Shown here: positions 10,181 to 19,559 of the stretch, piece by piece
How the letters are laid out: each line of letters begins with the position of its first letter
Numbering within the stretch: the stretch's first letter is position 1
NCBI RefSeq assembly: GCF_002286975.1
Contig: NZ_NSKB01000004.1
Coordinates: 124,001 to 188,000, forward strand
Length of the DNA: 64,000 nt
Reading direction: 5' to 3'
Origin: Halomonas salipaludis
GTDB lineage: Bacteria; Pseudomonadota; Gammaproteobacteria; Pseudomonadales; Halomonadaceae
Notes under the pieces: model-generated
Told to the model about the DNA's origin: nothing
The model's database searches: none
Seen by the model: the letters and a program-made list of their open reading frames with translations, nothing else
Position numbers and translations under genes: made by a program

Positions 10181-10213
10181 ATTGTTCACTTCTGTCGCCC
10201 AGCTTCCCTGTTT

Positions 10214-10242
10214 TTGACAAATCCTGCCGGGAAATTGGCAAT
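10214..10242 (+). promoter_or_regulatory. Candidate putA promoter
   Basis: A perfect TTGACA at 10214-10219 and GGCAAT at 10237-10242 are 17 bases apart, about 140 bases before putA. The -10 box is weak, as in activator-dependent promoters. Confidence 0.5.
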
Positions 10243-10380
10243 ACGCTGACCACTGCCCCGCCCTACATTGACGGCATACCGTTAACGTCGGGGTACACCC
10301 CTGGTCGAAACAGGCGGCCACGCCCGCCGGTTCTCGTCGGTGCCAGGCCCTGCCCGACCACCAACCGCAGGGAGTTCGTC

Positions 10381-13300
10381 ATGCTCAACGCCAACAATAT
10401 GCTGGATGCCTCGACCTGGCAGCAGGATCTCGAGGTACTGTTCACGCGTATCAGTGACCACTATATCGTCGACGAAAATGCCTTCGTCGACGAGCTGGTC
10501 AAGCGCCTCAGCGCTGACAAGGACGACTTCCGCCGTATCGCCGACAAGACCGCCGAGCTGGTGCGTGAAGTGCGCGAAATGGATACCGCCGTGGACTCCA
10601 TCGACGAGCTGCTCCAGCAATATAGCCTCGACACCCACGAAGGGCTGATGCTGATGTGCCTGGCCGAGGCGATGCTACGCATTCCCGACAAGGCCACCGC
10701 CGATGCACTGATCGAAGACAAACTGGGACCCGCCGACTGGAAGTCGCACCTCGGCCAGAGCGAGTCATGGTTCGTCAATGCCTCGACCTGGGGCCTGCTG
10801 ATGACCGGCCGGGTAATCAATCTCGACCACCCCCGCGACGGCAAACCGGCCAACTTCATCAACAAGCTGGTCAACCGCATGGGTGAGCCGGTGATCCGCA
10901 GCGCCATGTACCAGGCGATGAAGATCATGGGTAAGCAGTTCGTCCTGGGTCGCGATATCGACGAGGCGCTCAAGCGCTCCAAGCCGCTGTTCGACAAGGG
11001 CTACACCTACTCCTACGACATGCTCGGCGAAGCCGCGCGCACGCGTCGCGATGCCGCCAAATACTTCGACGACTACGCCCGCGCCATAAAGCAGGTCGGC
11101 AAGACCAGCAAGGCGCTGCCGAGCAAGACACCGGCGCCGTCGATCTCGATCAAGCTCTCGGCGCTACATCCGCGCTACGAGTTCGGGCGTCGCCAGCAGG
11201 TGCTCGATGAACTGGTCGGTAGTGTCCGCGAGCTCGCCGCCATGGCCCGCGAGCGCGACGTGGCGATCACCATCGACGCCGAAGAGGTGGATCGCCTGGA
11301 GCTCTCCCTGGAGGTGTTCCGCAGCGTCTACGAGAGCGACACCTGCCGCAGCTGGGGGCACTTCGGGCTGGTGGTCCAGGCCTACTCCAAGCGCGCCCTG
11401 CCCACCCTGCACTACCTCAACCGCCTGGCCGACCGGCAGGGCGATGAGATCCCCATTCGCCTGGTCAAGGGCGCCTACTGGGACAGCGAGATCAAGGAGT
11501 CCCAGCAGCTCGGTGTCGATGGCTACCCGGTCTTCACCCGCAAGGCGTCTACCGATGTCGCCTACTTGGTGTGCGCGCAGTTCCTGCTCTCCGACCATAC
11601 CCGAGGGCGCATCTTCCCGCAGTTTGCCACCCACAATGCCCACACCATCAGCGCCATCCTCGAGCAGGCCAACGACGTCAACCGCGCGTTCGAATTCCAG
11701 CGCCTGCACGGTATGGGCGAGGCGCTCTACGACGCCGCCCTGAACCGCGCCCCCAAGGGCACCTACTGCCGCATCTATGCCCCGGTGGGCGCCCACAAGG
11801 ATCTGCTGCCCTACCTGGTGCGTCGGCTACTGGAGAACGGCGCCAACTCGTCGTTCGTCCACCAGCTGGTCGACCCCAAGGTGCCGGTGGAGTCGCTGTG
11901 CGTGCACCCGGTGGAGACCCTCGAGCAGTACTCGAGCTACGCCAACCCCAGGATCGTGCTGCCCCGGGATATCTTCGGCGCCGGTCGCAAGAATTCGCAG
12001 GGAGTGAACTTGAACATACGCAGTCAGTATCAGCCGCTCATGGATCAGATGGCCGGCTTCATGGACAAACGGCATGACGTCAAACCGCTGCTGGCGGTCG
12101 AGGTCGCCGACGACCCGGCCAACACCCATGTCGTCTACTCGCCCTATGACCGCCGCCAGACGGTCGGCAGCGTACAGTGGACCAGCGCTGAGCAGGCCCG
12201 CCAGGCCGTCGATGCCGCCTGGGCCGCCTTTCCGCGCTGGGAGGCCACCCCGGTTGCCGAGCGCGCCGCGATCATTCGCCGCCTCGCCGATCTGATGGAA
12301 ACCCATATGGCCGAGCTGATGACGCTGTGCTCGCGGGAGGGCGGCAAGCTGCTCACCGACGGCGTCGACGAGATCAAGGAGGCAGTGGATTTCTGTCGCT
12401 ACTATGCGATGCGCGCGGAGGAACTGTTCGCCGAGCCCACCGCCCTGCCCGGCCCCACCGGCGAGTCCAACCACCTGCAACTGGGCGGCAAGGGCGTGTT
12501 TGCCGCCATCAGCCCGTGGAATTTTCCGGTAGCGATCTTCTGCGGCCAGGTCGTGGCCGCCGCAGTGGCCGGCAACACCGTGCTGGCCAAGCCCGCCGAG
12601 CAGACCTCGATCGTCGCCCACCGCGTCATCGAGCTGCTGCACGAGGCCGGCATGCCCCGCGACGTGGTACAGCTGCTGCCCGGCGACGGCCCCACCGTGG
12701 GCAGCGTGCTGTCCAGCGATCCACGCATCACCGGCGTGGTGTTCACCGGCGGCACCGACACCGCCCAGATCATCAACCGCGCCCTGGCGGCCCGCGAGGG
12801 CGCCCCGCTGCCGACCCTGATCGCCGAGACCGGCGGCATGAACGCCATGATCGTCGACTCTACCGCACTGCCCGAGCAGGTGGTCGCCGACGTGATCCAG
12901 TCGGCCTTCCAGAGTGCCGGCCAGCGCTGCAGCGCACTGCGCGTGCTCTACCTGCAGGACGACGTGGCCGACCGCGTGCTGGAGATCCTCGATGGCGCTA
13001 TGGCCGAGCTGCGCGTCGGCGACCCCCGCGACCTGGGTACCGACGTCGGCCCAGTGATCGACGAGGATGCACGCCAGGGGCTGAATGCGCATATCGAGCG
13101 CCTCAAGGGCGAGAAGCGCCTGCTCGCCGAGACGCCGCTGGACCCCGCACATACCGCCGAGGGCACCTTCGTGGCCCCCATGGCGTTCCAGATCGACGGC
13201 ATCGAGGCCCTGGAGCGCGAGCAGTTCGGACCGCTCCTGCACGTGGTGCGCTACAAGGCCAATGAGTTGGAGCGCGTGATCGAGTCGATCAATGGTCGCG

Positions 13301-13572
13301 GCTACGGCCTGACCTTCGGCGTGCATAGCCGTAATGAATCCTTCGCCAACGCCATCGCGGAGAAAATTCGGGTTGGCAATGTTTACATCAACCGCAATAT
13401 CATCGGCGCCGTGGTCGGCGTACAGCCGTTTGGCGGCCAGGGCCTCTCCGGCACCGGCCCCAAGGCGGGTGGGCCTCACTACCTGCTGCGCTTCGCCACC
13501 GAAAAGACCGTCACGGTGAATACCGCCGCCCTGGGCGGCAATGCGTCACTGCTGGCTCTCGGCGACGAGTAG
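10381..13572 (+). CDS. putA: Bifunctional proline dehydrogenase / P5C dehydrogenase PutA
   Basis: Oxidises proline to glutamate in two steps. 1063 residues: the FAD proline dehydrogenase barrel occupies roughly residues 130-430 (IKLSALHPRYEF, TIDAEEVDRLE, RLVKGAYWDSEIK), and the NAD aldehyde dehydrogenase roughly 510-1000, with catalytic E816 (AETGG) and C850 (GQRCSAL). The start at 10381 follows GCAGGGAG; a longer frame reaching back to 9772 merely overlaps the regulator gene. No N-terminal DNA-binding domain is present, so this is the non-regulatory PutA type. It is first in a putA-proC-putP row with gaps of about 50 bases. Confidence 0.97.
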   Translation: MLNANNMLDASTWQQDLEVLFTRISDHYIVDENAFVDELVKRLSADKDDFRRIADKTAELVREVREMDTAVDSIDELLQQYSLDTHEGLMLMCLAEAMLRIPDKATADALIEDKLGPADWKSHLGQSESWFVNASTWGLLMTGRVINLDHPRDGKPANFINKLVNRMGEPVIRSAMYQAMKIMGKQFVLGRDIDEALKRSKPLFDKGYTYSYDMLGEAARTRRDAAKYFDDYARAIKQVGKTSKALPSKTPAPSISIKLSALHPRYEFGRRQQVLDELVGSVRELAAMARERDVAITIDAEEVDRLELSLEVFRSVYESDTCRSWGHFGLVVQAYSKRALPTLHYLNRLADRQGDEIPIRLVKGAYWDSEIKESQQLGVDGYPVFTRKASTDVAYLVCAQFLLSDHTRGRIFPQFATHNAHTISAILEQANDVNRAFEFQRLHGMGEALYDAALNRAPKGTYCRIYAPVGAHKDLLPYLVRRLLENGANSSFVHQLVDPKVPVESLCVHPVETLEQYSSYANPRIVLPRDIFGAGRKNSQGVNLNIRSQYQPLMDQMAGFMDKRHDVKPLLAVEVADDPANTHVVYSPYDRRQTVGSVQWTSAEQARQAVDAAWAAFPRWEATPVAERAAIIRRLADLMETHMAELMTLCSREGGKLLTDGVDEIKEAVDFCRYYAMRAEELFAEPTALPGPTGESNHLQLGGKGVFAAISPWNFPVAIFCGQVVAAAVAGNTVLAKPAEQTSIVAHRVIELLHEAGMPRDVVQLLPGDGPTVGSVLSSDPRITGVVFTGGTDTAQIINRALAAREGAPLPTLIAETGGMNAMIVDSTALPEQVVADVIQSAFQSAGQRCSALRVLYLQDDVADRVLEILDGAMAELRVGDPRDLGTDVGPVIDEDARQGLNAHIERLKGEKRLLAETPLDPAHTAEGTFVAPMAFQIDGIEALEREQFGPLLHVVRYKANELERVIESINGRGYGLTFGVHSRNESFANAIAEKIRVGNVYINRNIIGAVVGVQPFGGQGLSGTGPKAGGPHYLLRFATEKTVTVNTAALGGNASLLALGDE

Positions 13573-13617
13573 TGCTCTGCTGCGCCCCAGCCTGCTGATA
13601 CTAGGAGCGAGTTAATA

Positions 13618-14439
13618 ATGCACAAGACGATTGCTTTCATCGGCGCTGGCAACATGGCTAGCGCGATTTTCGGCGGCATGCTCGACGGCGGCTATCCGGC
13701 CGAGTCGATCATCGCCACCTCCCCCGACGACACGCTGCTGGCGACGCTGCGCGAGCGCCACGGCATCCGTACCCACACCGACAACGCCACCGCCGTCAAC
13801 GAAGCAGACGTGGTGGTGCTGGCGGTCAAGCCGCAGATCATGCGTCAGGTTTGCGAGCCGCTGCGCGAGGCGGTGCAAGCGCGCAAGCCGCTGATCGTGT
13901 CGGTCGCCGCCGGCCTCGAGGCCACCACCCTGGAGGGTTGGCTGGGCGGCGAGCTGGCACTGATTCGCTGCATGCCCAACACCCCGTCGCTGGTCGGCGC
14001 CGGCGCCGCGGGGCTGTATGCCAACCCGCGGGTCGATGCCGAGCAGCGCGAGCTGGCCGGCGAGCTGCTGAGCGCGGTAGGGCTGGTCGAGTGGGTCGCT
14101 GAAGAAGCACTGCTGGATGCCGTCACCGCAGTCTCCGGCAGCGGCCCAGCCTACTTCTTCCTGTTCTTCGAGGCCATGGAAGAGGCCGGCGTCAACCTTG
14201 GCCTGCCCCGCGAGACGGCCCGCCGCCTGGCGCTGCAGACCGGTTTCGGCGCCGCCAGCATGGCACTCAGAAGCGAGCATGACCCCGCCCAGCTGAAGCG
14301 CAACGTAATGTCGCCGCAGGGATCCACCGAGCGCGCCATTCAGTATTTCGAAGACGCCGAGCTCCGCCATATCGTCGACGGTGCCATGCAGGCCTGTGCC
14401 GCCCGCGCCCGCGAGATGGCCAAGGATTTCGGCAAGTAA
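13618..14439 (+). CDS. proC: Pyrroline-5-carboxylate reductase
   Basis: Reduces P5C to proline with NAD(P)H. 273 residues: the Rossmann glycine motif IAFIGAGNMASAIFGG is at the N-terminus, and the family signature region VSGSGPAYFFLF and MSPQGSTERAI is near the C-terminus. AGGAGCGAG precedes the ATG. It follows putA by 45 bases. Pairing a proline-making step with proline breakdown in one operon suggests cycling of excess P5C, or osmoadaptive proline control (inference). Confidence 0.96.
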   Translation: MHKTIAFIGAGNMASAIFGGMLDGGYPAESIIATSPDDTLLATLRERHGIRTHTDNATAVNEADVVVLAVKPQIMRQVCEPLREAVQARKPLIVSVAAGLEATTLEGWLGGELALIRCMPNTPSLVGAGAAGLYANPRVDAEQRELAGELLSAVGLVEWVAEEALLDAVTAVSGSGPAYFFLFFEAMEEAGVNLGLPRETARRLALQTGFGAASMALRSEHDPAQLKRNVMSPQGSTERAIQYFEDAELRHIVDGAMQACAARAREMAKDFGK

Positions 14440-14489
14440 GCACCCAACGTCGCGCGCAGGCGCGCCACACGCCCCAAGAGGACAAACCC

Positions 14490-15968
14490 ATGGTCCAAAA
14501 CAACATCACCATTGGCCTGACGTTCGGCGTCTACCTACTGGTCATGCTCGGTATCGGCATCATCGCCTACCGGCGCACCACCAACCTCTCCGACTATATC
14601 CTCGGCGGCCGTTCGCTGGGCCCATGGACCTCGGCGATCTCCGCCGGCGCGTCGGACATGTCCGGCTGGCTGCTGCTGGGCCTGCCCGGCGCGGCCTACG
14701 TCAGCGGCATCTCGGCCAGCTGGATCGCCATTGGCCTGCTGATCGGCACCTGGCTCAACTGGCTGATCGTCGCACGCCGCCTGCGCATCTATAGCTTCCG
14801 TGCCAGCGACTCGCTGACGCTACCCGATTTCTTCGCCAACCGCTTCAACGACAACACCCAACTGCTGCGGGTAATCTCGGCGATCTTCATCCTGGTGTTC
14901 TTCCTGTTCTACACCAGCTCCGGACTGGTCGCCGGCGGGCGACTGTTCGAGACGGTGTTCGGCTTCGACTACACCATCGCCGTCACCGTCGGCACCCTGG
15001 CGATCATCTTCTATACCTTCTTCGGCGGTTTCCTGGCGGTGTCATGGACCGATCTTATCCAGGGCCTGATGATGGCAGCAGCCCTGGCCATCGTGCCGAT
15101 CATCGCCTTCAGCGACCTGGGCGGGGCAAGCGGTGCCGGCGCGGCGCTGGCCGCCGAGAGCGAGCACATGCTGTCGTGGTTCCGCGATGCCTCCACCGGC
15201 GAGGCGCTGACCGCCATGGGCATCATCAGCTCACTGGCCTGGGGCCTGGGCTACTTCGGCCAGCCGCACATCCTGGCGCGCTTCGCCGCCATCCGCAGCG
15301 AAGACGACATTCCCACAGCGCGGCGCATCGCCGTCAGCTGGTCGGCGCTGTGCCTGGTAGCCGCCGTGGCCGTGGGCCTGCTCGGGGTCGGTTTCGTGTC
15401 GCGTGAGCTGGGCGACGGCGAGACGGTATTCATGGTCATGGTCAACCTGATCTTCCATCCGGTGATTGCCGGCATCCTGCTCGCCGCCATCCTGGCCGCG
15501 GTGATGTCCACCGCCGACTCCCAACTGCTGGTCTCCTCTTCGGCACTCACCGACGACTTCTACAAGGCGCTCTTCCGCAAGGATGCCTCACAGTCGGAGC
15601 TGGTGTGGGTCGGTCGCTTCGCGGTGATCGGCATCGCCGTCCTTGCCTATCTGCTGGCACTCAACCCTGACGCCACCGTGCTCGACCTGGTCTCCTACGC
15701 CTGGGCCGGCTTCGGAGCCGCCTTCGGCCCGGCGCTGATCATGTCGCTGTTCTGGCGGCGCATGAACCAGTGGGGCGCACTGGCCGGGATCATCGTCGGT
15801 GGCGTTACCGTGGTACTCTGGGCCGAACTCTCCGGCGGCCTGTTCGACCTCTACGAGATCGTCCCCGGAGTGATTTTCGCCTATCTCGCCATCGTCGCCG
15901 TCAGCCTGGCGACCGACGAGCCGGCTTCCAGCGTGACCGCCGAGTTCGACGCCATCAACCGCGGCTAA
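14490..15968 (+). CDS. putP: Sodium/proline symporter PutP
   Basis: SSS-family Na+/proline uptake carrier of the inner membrane, 492 residues with about 13 hydrophobic segments. The PutP-type hallmarks SAGASDMSGWLLLGLPGAAY and GGRSLGPW are at residues 40-75, and ILAAVMSTADSQLLVSSSA carries the second Na+ site region. AAGAGGAC precedes the ATG. It is the third gene of the put operon and ends at a hairpin terminator. Confidence 0.96.
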   Translation: MVQNNITIGLTFGVYLLVMLGIGIIAYRRTTNLSDYILGGRSLGPWTSAISAGASDMSGWLLLGLPGAAYVSGISASWIAIGLLIGTWLNWLIVARRLRIYSFRASDSLTLPDFFANRFNDNTQLLRVISAIFILVFFLFYTSSGLVAGGRLFETVFGFDYTIAVTVGTLAIIFYTFFGGFLAVSWTDLIQGLMMAAALAIVPIIAFSDLGGASGAGAALAAESEHMLSWFRDASTGEALTAMGIISSLAWGLGYFGQPHILARFAAIRSEDDIPTARRIAVSWSALCLVAAVAVGLLGVGFVSRELGDGETVFMVMVNLIFHPVIAGILLAAILAAVMSTADSQLLVSSSALTDDFYKALFRKDASQSELVWVGRFAVIGIAVLAYLLALNPDATVLDLVSYAWAGFGAAFGPALIMSLFWRRMNQWGALAGIIVGGVTVVLWAELSGGLFDLYEIVPGVIFAYLAIVAVSLATDEPASSVTAEFDAINRG

Positions 15969-15977
15969 TCACCACCC

Positions 15978-16000
15978 GGAGCCGCCCACTGGGCGGCTCC
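15978..16000 (+). terminator. put operon terminator hairpin
   Basis: A 10-bp stem GGAGCCGCCC / GGGCGGCTCC with an ACT loop, ten bases after the putP stop. The T-tract is weak (TGGCGTTTCG). Confidence 0.7.
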
Positions 16001-16036
16001 TGGCGTTTCGGCTCGCATATCACGGTACACAGCGCT

Positions 16037-16339
16037 TCAGCCGCCCCATAGCCCCCGCGCCAGTACCACCAGCGAAAAGCCACCCAGCAGCCACCAGCAT
16101 AGTGGCGGCCCCAACAGCCGGCGCAGAGGCCCCCGCTCGGGTACCAGGCCAGCCCCTAGACTGAAGCCTGCACCCAGCGCCCAGATACCCAGCACGATCA
16201 GCGGCAGCCGCCAGGCCATCGCCAGCGCGCTCAGCAGCTCCGGGCGCCACAGCAGCCACAGCGCCAACAGTGTCGAGATCCCCATCGCCACCAGCGGCGC
16301 CTGGGGCAGTCCGGCGAGACGTGTCGCGAAACTCGGCAT
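16037..16339 (-). CDS. Small inner-membrane protein of unknown function
   Basis: 100 residues with three hydrophobic segments (about residues 14-30, 37-60 and 76-95). The start at 16339 is chosen because GGGAG lies seven bases upstream; an ATG at 16360 has no ribosome-binding site. It is a single gene, convergent with putP. No family recognised. Confidence 0.65.
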   Translation of the reverse strand: MPSFATRLAGLPQAPLVAMGISTLLALWLLWRPELLSALAMAWRLPLIVLGIWALGAGFSLGAGLVPERGPLRRLLGPPLCWWLLGGFSLVVLARGLWGG

Positions 16340-16469
16340 GCGCTTCTCCCAGCGATCCATTCCGTTTCAGTTAAGATGATAATCGCCGTCATGGCGAGGT
16401 CTCCAGACGCCCAGGCAATGGTGATCGTACAGCGCAGCCAAGACCAAACAAAAGTGATACATGAATTGT

Positions 16470-16498
16470 TTTACGTATAAGTTACCCTCCGCTATACT
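16470..16498 (+). promoter_or_regulatory. Candidate promoter of the OmpW-like gene
   Basis: TTTACG and TATACT are separated by 17 bases in an AT-rich stretch. It leaves a leader of about 165 bases before the start codon, in which I saw no clear structure. Confidence 0.5.
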
Positions 16499-16672
16499 CT
16501 TAGTAGAAAAGCGCCATACCTTGGTTTTATCGGCCCTATTGCGCTGATTACAATTTTCAACCAGACTTAGGAAACAGCGTTTCTTATACTAGGTTGCCTG
16601 ACACGGTTTGGAACGCCGTTGCCATCCGGCAAGGCATTGATGTGACGAAGCAAGGCTTCAAGGAGAACTCTC

Positions 16673-17284
16673 ATGAAAACCACCAAACTGATCACCGCCG
16701 CCGCCATCGCTGGTTGCAGCCTGTTTGCCGCCCAGTCCGCCCTGGCCTATAGCGCCGGCGACTTCTTCGTGCGCGGTGGCGTGGCCAAGACCGATACCCG
16801 CTCCGACAATGGCAACGTGGGTGACGGCGACCTGAGCATCAGCAGCGCTGAGCGTGGCTTCTCCTACGGCCTCGGCTACCTGTTCCACGACAATATCGGC
16901 GTCGAGCTCTCTGGTACCGAGAAAGTCGAACACGATCTTGCCGTCGATGGCGCGGGTGTCGGCACTCTGGATCGCATGCCGATCAATCTGATGGTCAACT
17001 ACTACCCGCTGGGCGGTCTCGACTCGCGCATCCAACCCTACGTCGGTGCCGGCCTCAATTACACTCGCTTTTCTGGCGAGGAACTGCCTGGGCTGAACGT
17101 TCGCCGCTCCTATGGCGCCATCGGCCAGGTGGGTATCGATCTGGCGGTCACCGACAACGTGATGCTCAACGGCTTCGCCAACTATGCCGACGTCGAAGGT
17201 GACATCCGCATCGATGGCACCGAAGTGGGCACCGCCAAGGTCGATCCGCTGACCATCGGCGGCGGTGTAACCTTCCGCTTCTGA
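16673..17284 (+). CDS. OmpW-family outer-membrane beta-barrel protein
   Basis: 203 residues. Signal peptide to about residue 25 (ending AQSALA), then alternating strands of a small 8-stranded barrel. OmpW-like signatures are YSAGDFFVRGGVAKTD, RGFSYGLGYLFHDNIGVEL, INLMVNYYPLGG and YVGAGLNYTRF, with a terminal Phe (GGGVTFRF) for barrel assembly. The likely role is a small hydrophobic-solute channel. AAGGAGAAC precedes the ATG. Monocistronic with its own terminator. Confidence 0.9.
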   Translation: MKTTKLITAAAIAGCSLFAAQSALAYSAGDFFVRGGVAKTDTRSDNGNVGDGDLSISSAERGFSYGLGYLFHDNIGVELSGTEKVEHDLAVDGAGVGTLDRMPINLMVNYYPLGGLDSRIQPYVGAGLNYTRFSGEELPGLNVRRSYGAIGQVGIDLAVTDNVMLNGFANYADVEGDIRIDGTEVGTAKVDPLTIGGGVTFRF

Positions 17285-17324
17285 TCGGTTGATACGGCGA
17301 CGTTGTTCGCTGCATCGATAACCA

Positions 17325-17352
17325 AACGCCGGGGCCATGGCCCCGGCGTTTT
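17325..17352 (+). terminator. Terminator of the OmpW-like gene
   Basis: A 12-bp stem AACGCCGGGGCC / GGCCCCGGCGTT followed by TTTT-like TTTTCG, 40 bases after the stop codon. Confidence 0.85.
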
Positions 17353-17410
17353 CGTGTTCGCGTACAGGGTTAGAGAGGCGCTCGCGCAAGCGTGCGCCTA
17401 CAAGACAGCA

Positions 17411-17911
17411 TCAGCCTGCGGTGGTGGCATGCAGCCCCAACACCGCCAGGGTCGCGGCGTCGAGCCCCTCTACGGCTTCCACCTCGCGCAGACGAGCATG
17501 GTAGTCGGCGCTCAGGAAGGCCTCGCCGGCCAGCAGATGGGTGAGGTACTCCCGGGCCGGCTTGAGTGCACCGCGAGTCCGCTCAGGCACCGCGATATAC
17601 ACCCAGGCCTCGATCACGCCCTGGTGGGTAATGATCTCGCGGCGCTGGCGCTGGTAGTCGTGGGGCACGCCCTCGAACGGATCCATCAGCGCAATCTGCT
17701 GCGGCGTCATCAGCTCGAACAGCGCACCCTCGACCCGAGCTCCGGGCTGGCTGGCGACATTGGCGTGGGCAATCCCCGGAATGCGCGAGGCCTTGTCGAA
17801 GCGCAGCGCGTGGTCGGCCAGGGTACCCGGTAGCGCACGCCGGGTGGCGCCGATACGCGCCTCGACGCGAGCCGGGTTCATATTGCTGCCATAGGCAAAG
17901 TAGTACGCCAT
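17411..17911 (-). CDS. Gamma-glutamylcyclotransferase-like protein
   Basis: 166 residues of the GGCT/AIG2 fold. The substrate-loop motif is at the very N-terminus (YYFAYGSNMNPARVEAR), followed by LFELMTPQQIALMDPFEGVP and VEAWVYIA. Family members release 5-oxoproline from gamma-glutamyl compounds. The start at 17911 follows GGAGA and lies one base beyond the stop of the yqcC-like gene, so the two form an operon. Confidence 0.88.
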   Translation of the reverse strand: MAYYFAYGSNMNPARVEARIGATRRALPGTLADHALRFDKASRIPGIAHANVASQPGARVEGALFELMTPQQIALMDPFEGVPHDYQRQRREIITHQGVIEAWVYIAVPERTRGALKPAREYLTHLLAGEAFLSADYHARLREVEAVEGLDAATLAVLGLHATTAG

Positions 17912-17912
17912 G

Positions 17913-18245
17913 TCAGTTCTCCGTGACCACGAGATCGACGCGCTCGATCGCCTTGACCACCAGCAGCAGATGATGGGCCGGCACCTGGGCCTGGCGCAGG
18001 TAGACCTCGGCGGCCGGCGCCACGCTACAGCTGGCCGGCAGCGGTGCCTGGGCCTCGACCAGCGCATCGAGCCGGGCGACGAAGACGTAGCGCAACCACT
18101 GCGGTAGTTCCATGCTGTCAACGCAGAACGGCTGTTGACTGGCCAACGCCTTGGCCGAGGGCTGCTCGACCCGCCACAGGTCGGCCGCCTTGAGGGTGGC
18201 TTCCAGTTCACGCAGGGCCTGGTCGAGTCGTTGATGCGGATTCAT
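17913..18245 (-). CDS. YqcC-family (DUF446) protein
   Basis: 110 residues. The YqcC-like pattern is RLDQALRELEATLKAADLW, then QPFCVDSMELPQWLRYVFVA and a Leu-rich C-terminal helix. Cytosolic, function unknown, in other gammaproteobacteria often next to tRNA pseudouridine synthase truC. AAGGGAGAAATC precedes the ATG. First gene of a two-gene operon with the GGCT-like protein. Confidence 0.85.
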   Translation of the reverse strand: MNPHQRLDQALRELEATLKAADLWRVEQPSAKALASQQPFCVDSMELPQWLRYVFVARLDALVEAQAPLPASCSVAPAAEVYLRQAQVPAHHLLLVVKAIERVDLVVTEN

Positions 18246-18513
18246 GATTTCTCCCTTGGACATGCCGCCATTATCCCGTGCCGATCCGAGCCTGGCCACC
18301 CCGATGCTGTGAGGGAATTCACAGATTCACTGCAAGAGCCTGTGGATAACCCTTTGACAACTGTCGCATGTCCATCCCTCATGGGCACTAGCGCAAACTG
18401 ATCAATTTATGACCAGCGAGCCGACTGGCATGCTACGACCAAGCGTTGTTGCTGCTGCTGACAAGCAGCCCGGCCTCGCGGTACAGTGCGCGGCTCGACC
18501 CAGAGAAAGTGCC

Positions 18514-19545
18514 ATGCAGCCGATTGCCACACTAAGCGACTTCTTCGACCGCAGCGGGGCCGAGGTGCGGCTCTATCATATGGGCCGTCGCGTCAGCCCC
18601 TGCCCGCCCGCCATCCTCGCCGAATTCGAGCAGGGCACTCAGCCCTGGCCGGCGCACTGGCAGGGCGAGGCGCGCCTGGCCTGCGTGTTTCGCCTGCGCC
18701 CCGAACAGGAGCCGATGATCTGGTTTCTGGCCCTGCCGCTGGACGAACAGGCCCGGCTCAGCGCCGCGCCGCGTGACGCTTTCATCCAGCGTCTGCTGGA
18801 GACCCTGGGGCGCAGCGCCGAGCACCTCGAGTCACCGTCCCAGGCCAGCCACATCGATAACCTGATGAAGGATAACCCGCTGGCCTTCACGCCGACGCTG
18901 CCGCTGCAGGCCATGCTCCACGCCCGCGCCAGTGCCGACCTCGACGCTCCTGCCAGTCAGCATCACGAGCTCGCCGAGGAGTACCTCACCGGCGAACAGA
19001 ACCATGAGTGGCAGGCGCTGGGGCTACAGGGCCTGGCCGACGTCGCGGTGCGCCACGACGCCGCCCAGGCCGAGCGTATCGCCGCCCGCCTCGACGCACT
19101 ACCCGACGAGGTGCTGCAGCCGCTGTGCTACTGCCTCGAGCACCTGCCACTGGCGCCACGCCTGGCGGCCGCACTACGCCAGCGCGGTGAGCGCGCCGCC
19201 CGCGAGGGCGACCTCGAGACCCTGTGCGCCTGCGTGCGCGGAGTGGGCGCCAGCCACACGGTGGCCACGGCCTGGTACGGCGAGCTGCTCGGCGACCCGG
19301 CCGCCTGCGGCCCCGACCTGCTGGCTGCCATGGCCGCACGCGGCTGGGAGCACCTCGAGGACGACGAACGCCTGCCGCGCTTCCTGACCCGCCTGGCCGA
19401 GCATCCCCAGGCGGAGTTCAGCGCCTTGGCCCGCGACCTGGCATTGATTCCCCGGCTGCGGCTGCCGGTGCTGATGACCCTACGCCAGGCCACCCCGGAC
19501 TCGGCCATTGGCCAGCGCCTAAGCGGCCTGACACCCACGCGTTGA
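18514..19545 (+). CDS. DUF3549 family protein
   Basis: 343 residues, cytosolic, mostly helical. The N-terminus (IATLSDFFDRSGAEVRLYHMGRRV) and NDNP-like DNLMKDNPLAFTPTLPLQAM match DUF3549, an uncharacterised gammaproteobacterial family. The C-terminal half looks like helical repeats (LDALPDEVLQPLCYCLEHL and similar). The start at 18514 follows AGAGAAAG; an ATG at 18409 lacks a ribosome-binding site. It lies just upstream of the zinc-protease/rimK pair. Confidence 0.8.
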   Translation: MQPIATLSDFFDRSGAEVRLYHMGRRVSPCPPAILAEFEQGTQPWPAHWQGEARLACVFRLRPEQEPMIWFLALPLDEQARLSAAPRDAFIQRLLETLGRSAEHLESPSQASHIDNLMKDNPLAFTPTLPLQAMLHARASADLDAPASQHHELAEEYLTGEQNHEWQALGLQGLADVAVRHDAAQAERIAARLDALPDEVLQPLCYCLEHLPLAPRLAAALRQRGERAAREGDLETLCACVRGVGASHTVATAWYGELLGDPAACGPDLLAAMAARGWEHLEDDERLPRFLTRLAEHPQAEFSALARDLALIPRLRLPVLMTLRQATPDSAIGQRLSGLTPTR

Positions 19546-19559
19546 GCGAGGTACACCCC

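Noticed and set aside
9772-10380. N-terminal extension of putA in frame from 9772
   Set aside because: It overlaps the AraC gene in another frame, has no ribosome-binding site, and a good one precedes 10381.
11827-13479. 550-codon open frame antisense to putA
   Set aside because: Complete overlap with PutA aldehyde dehydrogenase domain and shadow-like composition.
18351-18382. TTGACA at 18354 as a promoter of the DUF3549 gene
   Set aside because: No acceptable -10 box lies 16-18 bases downstream (CCTCAT), so it was not listed as a feature.
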